Shown here in pieces: positions 17,909-26,116 of a DNA stretch of 64,000 bases. The stretch comes from Porticoccus sp963974675 (GTDB taxonomy: Bacteria > Pseudomonadota > Gammaproteobacteria > Pseudomonadales > Porticoccaceae). The notes under the pieces were generated by a model. It did no database searches, had not been told where the DNA came from, and was given only the letters and a program-made list of their open reading frames with translations. Numbering within the stretch: position 1 is the first letter of the stretch; each line of letters opens with the position of its first letter. Location: contig CAXBDQ010000011.1 in the NCBI GenBank assembly GCA_963974675.1, forward strand, positions 1-64,000. The letters are read 5' to 3'. The translations under genes were made by a program, and so were the position numbers.

Positions 17909-18706
17909 TTAACCTGTCGTTTCTACTTGTGGCTTGCTGACCATTTTTGCCCGCCGAATAATCTCTCCGGCCAAACCAAGATAAGCTAGAGCACCTTTTG
18001 AATTTTTATCATAAGCAAGCGCTGGTTGACCATAACTTGGCGCTTCAGCCAAGCGCACATTACGTGGAATAGCGATACGATAAACCTTGTCACCAAAGTG
18101 TTGTCTTAATTGTGCCGTTACTTCATTGGTCAAGCTGTTTCGCGGGTCATACATGGTACGAAGTATGCCCTCCACCTTTAAACTTGGATTGAGGTATTGG
18201 CCAATTCTTTGAATGGTGCCCATTAAAGCAGACAAGCCTTCTAGGGCATAATATTCACACTGCATGGGAACAATTACACCATCACAAGACACCAGCGAGT
18301 TGACGGTCAACATACTCAACGAGGGCGGGCAATCGATAATAATATAATCGTAACTGTCTCGAACACGCCCGAGAGCGTGTCTTAGGCGGCTTTCTTTGTT
18401 TTTTACCTTAAGCAACCCCACTTCTGCGGCGGTTAGATCGCCATTAGCTGGTAGTAGATCGTAGTTACCTGACTCACTCCGTAGTATCGCCTGCTCGGTG
18501 TTTGCCTCGCCCGTCAACACATCCAACATGGTAATTTTTAAACTGGACTTATTGATCCCGCTTCCCATCGTCGCGTTTCCTTGGGGGTCCATATCCACCA
18601 AGAGTATGCGTTTCCCATAACTTGCCAACGACGCTGCAAGATTGATGCTGGTGGTTGTTTTCCCCACACCACCTTTTTGGTTGGCAACAGTAAAGATCTT
18701 GCTCAA
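17909..18706 (-). CDS. parA: Chromosome partitioning ATPase ParA
   Basis: A 265-residue deviant Walker A ATPase that positions ParB-parS complexes. The motif KGGVGKTT is at residues 10-17, the switch segment VDMDPQGNA at about 39-47, and IIDCPPSLSMLT follows. The short form, without an N-terminal helix-turn-helix, is the chromosomal type. Together with rsmG, mnmG and parB it forms the usual origin-linked operon. Confidence 0.97.
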   Translation of the reverse strand: MSKIFTVANQKGGVGKTTTSINLAASLASYGKRILLVDMDPQGNATMGSGINKSSLKITMLDVLTGEANTEQAILRSESGNYDLLPANGDLTAAEVGLLKVKNKESRLRHALGRVRDSYDYIIIDCPPSLSMLTVNSLVSCDGVIVPMQCEYYALEGLSALMGTIQRIGQYLNPSLKVEGILRTMYDPRNSLTNEVTAQLRQHFGDKVYRIAIPRNVRLAEAPSYGQPALAYDKNSKGALAYLGLAGEIIRRAKMVSKPQVETTG

Positions 18707-18716
18707 AACGGATTCC

Positions 18717-19358
18717 TCAGGGGTGCTCTTTTGATAACGCTATCTCGATAAGGTGTCGCTCACTATCAACACCAGGCACCTGTAGCTGGTGCGAGGCAAC
18801 GACATTATAGTGTTTTGACAACACTCTCAACTCTTGGTCTGGGTATTGGCCCTTCATGGCATAAAACCGACCATCTGCTGTGATCAAATGAGCTGTTTTT
18901 TCTACCATATCAGCCAAACTGGTAAAGGCACGACTGGTTATTGCATCAAACTGTTGCTGTGGCTGGTAAGCTTCTGCACGACTTTGAACCTCGACAACAT
19001 TATCCAGACCTAGTTGGTTTCTTGCCTGAAAGAGAAAACGCGTTTTTTTGCCGTTACTGTCCATCAGGGTAACTTTGCGCTCTGGATAAAATATTGCCAA
19101 AGGAATTCCCGGTAGTCCCGGGCCTGTCCCCACATCAAGGATATTGTTCCCCTGGATAAAAGGAATAATGCTCAGGCTATCGAGCACGTGGAGCCGAAGC
19201 ATTTGTTCTGGATCACGTATAGCTGTGAGGTTATAAGCACCATTCCATTTTTTTAGTAACGCTAAGTATTCCAACAACAGAACAACCTGCTGATCCGTTA
19301 CCGATAAAGCAAGTTGTTCAGCCCCCTCCCTGAGAAAAGCTTCTAGCTCTTTGCTCAT
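18717..19358 (-). CDS. rsmG: 16S rRNA (guanine-N7)-methyltransferase
   Basis: Methylates G527 of 16S rRNA (formerly GidB). The 213-residue protein has the SAM-binding motif DVGTGPGLPGIPLAI at about residues 75-89 and the following LMDSNGKKTRFL acid loop. It sits 3 bases downstream of mnmG and 10 bases upstream of parA, the conserved order in this group. Confidence 0.96.
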   Translation of the reverse strand: MSKELEAFLREGAEQLALSVTDQQVVLLLEYLALLKKWNGAYNLTAIRDPEQMLRLHVLDSLSIIPFIQGNNILDVGTGPGLPGIPLAIFYPERKVTLMDSNGKKTRFLFQARNQLGLDNVVEVQSRAEAYQPQQQFDAITSRAFTSLADMVEKTAHLITADGRFYAMKGQYPDQELRVLSKHYNVVASHQLQVPGVDSERHLIEIALSKEHP

Positions 19359-19361
19359 ATT

Positions 19362-21251
19362 TTAAGCAATCTTTTTTTCTGAGGTCATCGACTTTTTCTT
19401 TAAGTAAATCAATAACAGGGAGATTGCTGCTGGTGTTACCCCAGGTATTCGAGATGCCTTAGCTAAGGTTTCTGGCCTTGCTTCAGATAGCTTTTGTTTT
19501 ACCTCGTTGGATAATCCTTTAACTACATTAAAATCAAAGTCGTTAGGAATAACCGTATGTTCTTGGCGGCGGAGCTTATCAATTTCGCCCTGCTGCCGAT
19601 CAATGTAACCCGCGTACTTAACCTTTATTTCCACCTGTTCAGCCACATCAGCAGAGACACCAATACCAGAGTCCAACGCGACAACATCCCGGTAGCCCAG
19701 TTCTGGGCGCTTCAACAAATCAAGCAAACTGTACTCTCTGGTTAAAGTGGATCCTGTTTTTTCACTCAACTGTAGTGCTTGGGCCGAACCGGGCTGTACC
19801 CAGCTAGCTTTTAAACGCTGATGTTCCTGCTCAATGGCTTCACGTTTTTGACAAAATGCTTTCCAACGGACCTCGCCAACCAAGCCCAACTCTCGACCTT
19901 TTTCGGTTAATCGCAGATCCGCATTATCTTGTCGTAATAACAACCGATATTCTGCGCGACTGGTAAACATCCTATAAGGCTCTTGAGTCCCCATGGCAAT
20001 TAAATCGTCAACAAGAACGCCGGTATAGGCCTCATCGCGGCCTGGACACCAAGCTTCTTTTTCCTTTGCCATCAAGGCTGCATTAGTACCGGCCAACAAC
20101 CCTTGGGCTCCAGCTTCCTCATAACCCGTCGTACCATTAATCTGGCCAGCAAAAAAGAGGCCCTCTACACATTTTGTTTCCAAGGAGTACTTTAAGTCCT
20201 GCGGGTTAAAGAAGTCGTACTCAATCGCATAACCAGGGCGGGTAATATGGGCGTTCTCAAAACCCTTAATGGAGCGCACCAACTCCATCTGCACATCAAA
20301 AGGTAAGCTGGTGGAAATACCATTGGGGTAAAGTTCGTGCGTAGTTAACCCCTCAGGCTCAATAAAAATCTGATGGCTGTCTTTGTCCGCAAACCGCACC
20401 ACCTTATCTTCTATGGAAGGGCAGTAACGTGGACCAACCCCCTCAATAACACCCGTATACATCGGAGAACGATCCATGCCTCCGTGGATAATTTCATGAG
20501 TTTTTTTGTTGGTATGGGTTATATAACAACACACTTGTTCTGGGTGTTCAGAAACATCACCTAAAAATGACATGACGGGCTCAGGTTTATCACCCCACTG
20601 GGGTTGAAGTTCCTCGAAATTAACACTTCGTGCATCAATACGTGGCGGTGTTCCTGTTTTCAAACGATCGACTCGTAACGGTAACTCTCGAAGTCGGTTA
20701 GCCAGTCCAATCGAAGGAGGGTCACCAGCTCGACCCCCCGAATGATTTTCTAACCCGATGTGAATTTTTCCACCCAAAAAGGTTCCAGCGGTTAAAACCA
20801 CCGTTTTCCCAGTAAAACGCAACCCCATTTGGGTAATAACACCCACCACCCGAGTTCCTTCCATGATCAAATCATCAACAGATTGCTGAAATATGGATAG
20901 GTTTGTTTGGTTTTCTAGCATCTCTCGGATAGAGGCTTTGTATAGAACACGATCTGCCTGGACACGGGTAGCGCGTACAGCAGGGCCTTTCCGGCTGTTT
21001 AAAACACGGAACTGAATACCACCTTTGTCTGCTGCTTGGGCCATAGCACCACCCAGCGCATCAATCTCTCTTACTAAGTGGCTTTTACCAATACCACCAA
21101 TAGCCGGATTACACGACATTTGCCCCAGAGTTTCTATGTTATGAGTTAATAACAACGTCTTACAGCCCATTCGAGCTGAGGCAAGGCTGGCTTCTGTACC
21201 AGCATGGCCGCCGCCAATTATGATGACATCAAAAGTTTCTGGGTAACGCAT
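19362..21251 (-). CDS. mnmG: tRNA uridine-5-carboxymethylaminomethyl modification enzyme MnmG
   Basis: With MnmE this FAD enzyme makes the cmnm5 modification at wobble uridine 34 of several tRNAs. I start it at 21251 (MRYPETFDVIIIGGG), which matches the family N-terminus. The open frame extends 28 codons further to a GTG at 21335, but that extension is unlike the family. FAD-binding GGGHAGTEA, the CNPAIGGIGKSHLVREID segment with its active-site Cys, and the C-terminal helical domain (PGVTPAAISLLLIYLKK) are all present. MnmE is encoded on the other side of the proposed origin. Confidence 0.96.
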   Translation of the reverse strand: MRYPETFDVIIIGGGHAGTEASLASARMGCKTLLLTHNIETLGQMSCNPAIGGIGKSHLVREIDALGGAMAQAADKGGIQFRVLNSRKGPAVRATRVQADRVLYKASIREMLENQTNLSIFQQSVDDLIMEGTRVVGVITQMGLRFTGKTVVLTAGTFLGGKIHIGLENHSGGRAGDPPSIGLANRLRELPLRVDRLKTGTPPRIDARSVNFEELQPQWGDKPEPVMSFLGDVSEHPEQVCCYITHTNKKTHEIIHGGMDRSPMYTGVIEGVGPRYCPSIEDKVVRFADKDSHQIFIEPEGLTTHELYPNGISTSLPFDVQMELVRSIKGFENAHITRPGYAIEYDFFNPQDLKYSLETKCVEGLFFAGQINGTTGYEEAGAQGLLAGTNAALMAKEKEAWCPGRDEAYTGVLVDDLIAMGTQEPYRMFTSRAEYRLLLRQDNADLRLTEKGRELGLVGEVRWKAFCQKREAIEQEHQRLKASWVQPGSAQALQLSEKTGSTLTREYSLLDLLKRPELGYRDVVALDSGIGVSADVAEQVEIKVKYAGYIDRQQGEIDKLRRQEHTVIPNDFDFNVVKGLSNEVKQKLSEARPETLAKASRIPGVTPAAISLLLIYLKKKSMTSEKKIA

Positions 21252-21335
21252 GACAACAAACCAATCGTGATATGGATAAAAAGGCCAATCATTATAATGC
21301 AAATAGCGTATGACATTAGGTTTTTCCATAAACAC

Positions 21336-21811
21336 GGTTTTTCTTATGTTTAAGTACTTCTATATAGATTTATATATAAGTATGTATATATAGGTATTTT
21401 ATATATGTAGTTATAAATAGAGAGAGTGATTTCTGTGGATATTCATATAATATAAATAAAAAACATAAGGTTATATCAATATTAACCTTTGAATAAGTCG
21501 ATATAAGGTGGTCTTATAAGGCGGTTAAAGCTGTGGAAAATAAGGGGGGTTACCCACAGTTATTTATAAAGTCTAGTTATTAACAAAAAGATTCATAGCT
21601 TATTAAGAGGGTTGTCCCGGGTACAATCCACAGGTTATCCCGGTCTGTGGATAAGTGATTTTTCTCTGTGGGTGATATTGTGGATAAGATTGGCGTGATG
21701 CTATTTATTTGTTGGCTATACGGATTGTTGATTCTACCGTTGATATAGTGGTGTTTTTTCTTTAGAATCGCCCGCCCTTTGAAGGCATTAGTTAGTTAAC
21801 GGAAGTTAGTC
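21336..21811. other. oriC: Candidate chromosomal origin of replication (oriC)
   Basis: The 476-base gap between divergent mnmG and rpmH. A very AT-rich stretch (about 21345-21480) could be the unwinding element. DnaA boxes: perfect TGTGGATAA (reverse of TTATCCACA) at 21646-21654 and 21679-21687; relaxed-consensus TGTGGAAAA at 21532-21540; one-mismatch copies at 21434-21442 and 21550-21558; weaker ones at 21624-21632 and 21667-21675. There is no GATC in the gap, unlike the Dam/SeqA origin of E. coli. Gene context (mnmG, rpmH, parAB, dnaA) supports an origin. The rpmH promoter must also lie here. Confidence 0.8.
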
Positions 21812-21946
21812 ATGAAAAGAACATTTCAACCCAGCGTATTAAAGCGCAAACGTACTCACGGTTTTCGTTCTCGTATGGCCACCAAAAGTGGTCGCATGGT
21901 TATTAAACGTCGTCGTGCGAAAGGCCGTAAGCGCCTGGCAGCTTAA
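21812..21946 (+). CDS. rpmH: 50S ribosomal protein L34
   Basis: A 44-residue, very basic protein beginning MKRTFQPSVLKRKRTHGF and ending KGRKRLAA, which is the canonical L34 of the large ribosomal subunit. GGAAG lies at a good distance upstream. It is the first gene of the rpmH-rnpA-yidD-yidC-mnmE cluster. Confidence 0.97.
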   Translation: MKRTFQPSVLKRKRTHGFRSRMATKSGRMVIKRRRAKGRKRLAA

Positions 21947-22049
21947 TCCCAATCCCTGCTAGCTTACTAAGAAGTGGTTAGTATCTAATAAAGCAGTAGG
22001 GTGGGATTAAGGGCAAGACTGTGTCTGACAGTGGACGCCCGTATAGAAT

Positions 22050-22415
22050 ATGCCTGATGTAACCTTTGGCAGAGAAAAACGACTATTGACAGCCCGGGCT
22101 TACCAGGCTGTTTTTAGTGATACCCGTTACAAGGTTGCTCACCCTCACCTTTTGCTGTTGGCCCGACCAAACCAGTTTTTACACCCAAGGTTGGGGTTGG
22201 TGGTTGCCAAAAAACACATTCGGTTTGCTGTTGACCGCAACCGGGTAAAACGTGTTGTGAGAGATACTTTTCGCTTAGCTCAACATGAGATTAGTTCTGT
22301 CGATGTAGTTTTTCTTGTTCGTAAAGGCATGGATAAACTATCACCTAGCGAACAAACGGAATTAATGCAAAACAGCTGGCAGCGCTTGTATCGAAAACTG
22401 CAGGCCGGCTCATGA
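22050..22415 (+). CDS. rnpA: Ribonuclease P protein component
   Basis: The 121-residue protein subunit of RNase P, which helps the RNA subunit trim tRNA 5' leaders. The family motif is present as HPRLGLVVAKKHIRFAVDRN with RVKRVVRDTFR following (about residues 47-76). The stop overlaps the yidD start (ATGA), so the two are translationally coupled. Confidence 0.95.
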   Translation: MPDVTFGREKRLLTARAYQAVFSDTRYKVAHPHLLLLARPNQFLHPRLGLVVAKKHIRFAVDRNRVKRVVRDTFRLAQHEISSVDVVFLVRKGMDKLSPSEQTELMQNSWQRLYRKLQAGS

Positions 22416-22663
22416 TGAGAAAAGAATTACGTCGGTTATGTATTGCTCCTATAAAGGGCTACCAACTTCTTATTAGCCCTCTTCTTGGAAATCAGTGTCG
22501 TTTTTATCCAACCTGTTCTTGTTATGCCATAGAGTCTGTTGAAAGATATGGCGTTGTGCGAGGGGGTTATTTTACTCTCCGTCGCCTTATAAAATGTCAC
22601 CCTTTTCATGCCGGCGGATATGACCCGGTTCCTCCACTTGATCAAAAACCTGAGTATAAATAG
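22412..22663 (+). CDS. yidD: Membrane protein insertion efficiency factor YidD
   Basis: An 83-residue protein with the YidD pattern: IAPIKGYQLLISPLLGNQCRF at about 11-31, then CRFYPTCSCYAIESV and the CHPFHAGGYDPVP end. It is thought to assist YidC-dependent insertion. It overlaps rnpA by 4 bases and ends 2 bases before yidC. Confidence 0.94.
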   Translation: MMRKELRRLCIAPIKGYQLLISPLLGNQCRFYPTCSCYAIESVERYGVVRGGYFTLRRLIKCHPFHAGGYDPVPPLDQKPEYK

Positions 22664-22665
22664 AT

Positions 22666-24345
22666 ATGGATTGGCAACGCTCATTACTCATTAGTGCCAT
22701 GTTGGTGGTGGTATATATGTTGTTTCTGGAATGGAATACTTTTCAGGAGGCGAATGCTCCGGTGGTGGATAGTGCTACTGTTGAGAAAACTATTATACCT
22801 GAGTTGCCAGAAGCAATGGCTGTTTCAGCTGTTACTGATGTCGGGGATCTTCCAGAAATTATTGACGAGAGTAAAATTCCGACACCTGAGGTTACGAATG
22901 AGATCAATACTCGTCTGGTAAAAGTTTCGACGGACGTGTTGACGGTATTAATTGATACCCAGGGTGGTGATATTGTCCGGGTAGACTTACCTAAACATTT
23001 GACAGAGCTTGGTGAGAGTAGCAGTCCGTTTATCTTGCTCAACAGAACGTCCAGCACAACGTATATTGCCCAAAGTGGTTTGGTGGGTGCAAATGGTACA
23101 GATACTAAAGCAGGAAGGCCCCTCTTTAGCGTTGATGCTGAGCAATATCAATTGCAGGATGGTGAAGACTCGCTAACGGTTAACTTGACCCTTAGGCAGG
23201 GTGAGGTGCTTATTACCAAGAGATTCACCTTTAAGCGTTCTGACTATTTAATTGGCTTGACTTATCACGTTGACAATCAGAGCAGTCATCCTTGGAAAGC
23301 GGGTTTATTTGGTCAGATAAAGCGAGACAGCCATAACCCCACTGTAGGAAACTCCATGGGGATGGCGCCATTCCTTGGCGCGGCATTAACAAGCAATGAT
23401 GAAAATTATAAAAAGCTAGATTTCGAAGATATTGAGGATGAGACTTTTAAAGAAACTGTAACTGGTGGCTGGGTGGCCATGGTACAGCACTATTTTATCA
23501 GTGCGTGGGTGCCAGACCAAAGTATCAGTAATACCTTTAATCTGCGTAAACTGGGCAGCCAGGATTTATATATGCTGGGGTTCACTTCACCACAAGTAGC
23601 AGTGGAGCCTGGAGAAAAAGGAGAGTTGAAAGCGGCTTTTTATGCCGGACCCAAAGATCAATATAGGCTAGAAAAAATATCACCCTATCTGGACCTGACC
23701 GTTGATTACGGCTTGTTGTGGTGGATAGCAAAACCATTATTTTGGGTGCTTTACCAACTTCATATGGTTTTAGGAAACTGGGGTTGGTCGATCATTTTTC
23801 TCACCGTCATGATTAAAGCAGCTTTTTTTCGGTTGTCTGCTACGAGTTACCGGTCCATGGCGAATATGCGCAAGCTCCAGCCTGAAATGGCTCGCCTAAA
23901 AGATTTGTATGGCGATGATCGTCAAAAAATGTCCCAAGAGACCATGAGTCTTTATAAGAGGGAAAAAGTAAACCCGATGGGCGGCTGTTTGCCTATTTTG
24001 GTTCAAATGCCGGTATTTATGGCTTTGTATTGGGTGTTGTTGGAAAGTGTTGAGTTGCGTCACTCTCCGTGGATTCTATGGATCAGTGACTTATCAGTGA
24101 AAGATCCGTTTTTCGTGCTTCCACTTATTATGGGTGTAAGTATGTTTGTTCAACAACGCCTGAACCCTACGCCCCCCGACCCCATGCAGGCTAAAGTGAT
24201 GCAGATAATGCCCATTGCTTTTACCTTCTTTTTTATGTTCTTCCCGGCAGGGTTGGTGCTTTACTGGACGGTAAACAATGGCTTGTCGATTATTCAGCAA
24301 TGGCTAATTACCCGAAAAATTGAAGGGGCCGGCGTAAAAAAATAG
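22666..24345 (+). CDS. yidC: Membrane protein insertase YidC
   Basis: A 559-residue inner-membrane insertase of the Oxa1 family. An N-terminal membrane anchor (about 5-21) is followed by the large periplasmic beta-sandwich domain typical of Gram-negative YidC (about 60-340) and a C-terminal cluster of membrane helices (about 345-550). In that cluster the hydrophilic groove region contains SATSYRSMANMRKLQPEM and the loop MSLYKREKVNPMGGCLPIL. Ends with basic residues. Confidence 0.96.
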   Translation: MDWQRSLLISAMLVVVYMLFLEWNTFQEANAPVVDSATVEKTIIPELPEAMAVSAVTDVGDLPEIIDESKIPTPEVTNEINTRLVKVSTDVLTVLIDTQGGDIVRVDLPKHLTELGESSSPFILLNRTSSTTYIAQSGLVGANGTDTKAGRPLFSVDAEQYQLQDGEDSLTVNLTLRQGEVLITKRFTFKRSDYLIGLTYHVDNQSSHPWKAGLFGQIKRDSHNPTVGNSMGMAPFLGAALTSNDENYKKLDFEDIEDETFKETVTGGWVAMVQHYFISAWVPDQSISNTFNLRKLGSQDLYMLGFTSPQVAVEPGEKGELKAAFYAGPKDQYRLEKISPYLDLTVDYGLLWWIAKPLFWVLYQLHMVLGNWGWSIIFLTVMIKAAFFRLSATSYRSMANMRKLQPEMARLKDLYGDDRQKMSQETMSLYKREKVNPMGGCLPILVQMPVFMALYWVLLESVELRHSPWILWISDLSVKDPFFVLPLIMGVSMFVQQRLNPTPPDPMQAKVMQIMPIAFTFFFMFFPAGLVLYWTVNNGLSIIQQWLITRKIEGAGVKK

Positions 24346-24352
24346 GATGGTA

Positions 24353-24377
24353 AAAGGCTCCCTTGGGGGCCTTTTTT
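24353..24377 (+). terminator. Hairpin with T-run between yidC and mnmE
   Basis: AAAGGCTCCC pairs with GGGGGCCTTT around a very short loop and is followed by T. It could terminate or attenuate transcription after yidC. mnmE starts only 25 bases later, so read-through is likely. Confidence 0.6.
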
Positions 24378-24401
24378 CTGCGTTATTTTCTAGAGGTTTC
24401 T

Positions 24402-25769
24402 ATGCCAACCACCACCGATCAAGATACTATCGCTGCCATTGCAACACCTCCTGGACGGGGTGGCGTGGGTATATTGAGGATTTCTGGTGGCCAGCTCGAT
24501 TCTTTTGTTGCTGGATTGTTGGCGAAACTACCGATACCGAGGCAGGCACTATTCACAGATTTTTTAGATGCCGATGGTGTGGCTATTGATCAGGGCCTCG
24601 CAATCTATTTTTCTGCACCCAACTCCTTCACTGGTGAACATGTCCTTGAGCTCCAGGGCCATGGTGGCCCGGTTATTATGGATACATTGCTGCGTCGCGC
24701 TTTGGATCTGGGTGCTCGTTTAGCAAGGCCTGGGGAGTTTTCTGAGCGAGCTTTTCTCAATGACAAAATTGATCTTGCTCAGGCTGAGGCCATTTCTGAC
24801 CTTATTGATGCTTCCTCAGAACAGGCCGCTCGGTGTGCTGTTCGTTCATTGCAGGGTGAGTTTTCCAAGCATATACATACATTGGTTGAGTCTCTCACGA
24901 CATTACGTATCTATGTTGAGGCAGCCATCGACTTTCCCGAAGAGGAAATAGATTTCTTGGCGGATGGCAAAGTTTCCGGGGACCTAGATAACCTGATTGA
25001 ACGGTTAAACGGTATTACCCTCCAAGCACACCAGGGTACCTTGTTGTCGGAGGGTATGACGGTAGTGATTGCGGGAAAACCCAACGCAGGTAAATCGAGC
25101 TTACTGAATGCGCTTTCTGGACGTGAAAGTGCCATCGTTACACCGATAGAGGGCACCACACGTGACGTGCTTCGAGAGCAAATTCATATTGAAGGCATGC
25201 CATTGCATGTGATAGATACGGCGGGTCTTAGAGAAGCGGGAGATGCTGTTGAGCGAGAGGGTATTAGAAGAGCCTGGCAAGAGATAGACCGTGCTGATCG
25301 TATTTTGTTTGTTATAGACAGCAGCGAAAGTTATTCGCTGCACCCTGCCAACAATTGGCCAGAGTTTTTTGAGCGTTATCCAGGTCGAAGTAATATCAGC
25401 TTTATATTAAACAAGGGGGATCTCTCATCTTTGCCCTTGGGAATCTCTGGGGATCCGTACCCGGTTATTACGTTGTCAGCAAAACAGGGCTTGGGTCTCG
25501 ATATTCTCAAAGAACATCTGAAACAATGCATGGGTTATACCGGAACCAGTGAAGGAAGTTTTATTGCACGGCGGCGACACATGGAGGCTCTTAAAAAGGC
25601 ACAAGATTATTTGTTAATGGGCCGCCGTCAGCTGCGAGAGGCGGGTGCGGGAGAGCTGTTAGCTGAAGACCTACGCCTAGCCCAGCAAAGTTTATCTGAA
25701 ATTACGGGGGAGTTTACCAGTGATGATTTACTTGGCCGTATCTTTGGTAGCTTTTGCATCGGAAAATGA
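24402..25769 (+). CDS. mnmE: tRNA modification GTPase MnmE
   Basis: Partner of MnmG in wobble uridine modification. The start at 24402 (MPTTTDQDTIAAIATPPG) has AGAGG upstream and matches the family; the longer frame from 24363 overlaps the terminator hairpin. The 455-residue product has an N-terminal formyl-THF-binding domain, helical domains and an inserted G domain with GKPNAGKSSLLNAL (G1), EGTTRD (G2), DTAGLR (G3) and NKGD (G4). The C-terminal CIGK holds the conserved cysteine. Confidence 0.96.
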   Translation: MPTTTDQDTIAAIATPPGRGGVGILRISGGQLDSFVAGLLAKLPIPRQALFTDFLDADGVAIDQGLAIYFSAPNSFTGEHVLELQGHGGPVIMDTLLRRALDLGARLARPGEFSERAFLNDKIDLAQAEAISDLIDASSEQAARCAVRSLQGEFSKHIHTLVESLTTLRIYVEAAIDFPEEEIDFLADGKVSGDLDNLIERLNGITLQAHQGTLLSEGMTVVIAGKPNAGKSSLLNALSGRESAIVTPIEGTTRDVLREQIHIEGMPLHVIDTAGLREAGDAVEREGIRRAWQEIDRADRILFVIDSSESYSLHPANNWPEFFERYPGRSNISFILNKGDLSSLPLGISGDPYPVITLSAKQGLGLDILKEHLKQCMGYTGTSEGSFIARRRHMEALKKAQDYLLMGRRQLREAGAGELLAEDLRLAQQSLSEITGEFTSDDLLGRIFGSFCIGK

Positions 25770-26116
25770 CCGTTTTTTTAATGGCGGTCATCAATGGTGT
25801 AGGTTGCCGTCAACTCTAATCATAAATGGTAGTTTAGACAGGAAACCCACTGCGAACTAACAACATATACACAGGTTATCCACAGATATAGATCAAATAG
25901 TGATCAGAAATCCTTGAAATACTGTGCAAAAATACAGCCCCTGATTTATCTCTAACCTATTGATTTTATTTGAAATAGCTGTTTTTTAAGTGGTTAGTTA
26001 TTTTAATAAAAGATGTGGATAACTCTCTGCTTTGTAGGCTAGACTGTACGCTTAATAATAAAGCCATCGCTTGGGTTCGGCGGTGACAATAAGCCGTGAT
26101 GTAAAAGGGGTATAAC
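25770..26116. promoter_or_regulatory. dnaA upstream region with DnaA boxes
   Basis: This 347-base gap holds perfect DnaA boxes TTATCCACA at 25876-25884 and TGTGGATAA at 26014-26022, a relaxed box TGTGCAAAA at 25923-25931 and a one-mismatch box at 25865-25873. Two GATC sites lie at 25891 and 25902. The boxes could serve dnaA autoregulation or a second origin half. ATGACCG and CGGTCAT just after mnmE form an inverted repeat without a T-run. Confidence 0.75.
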
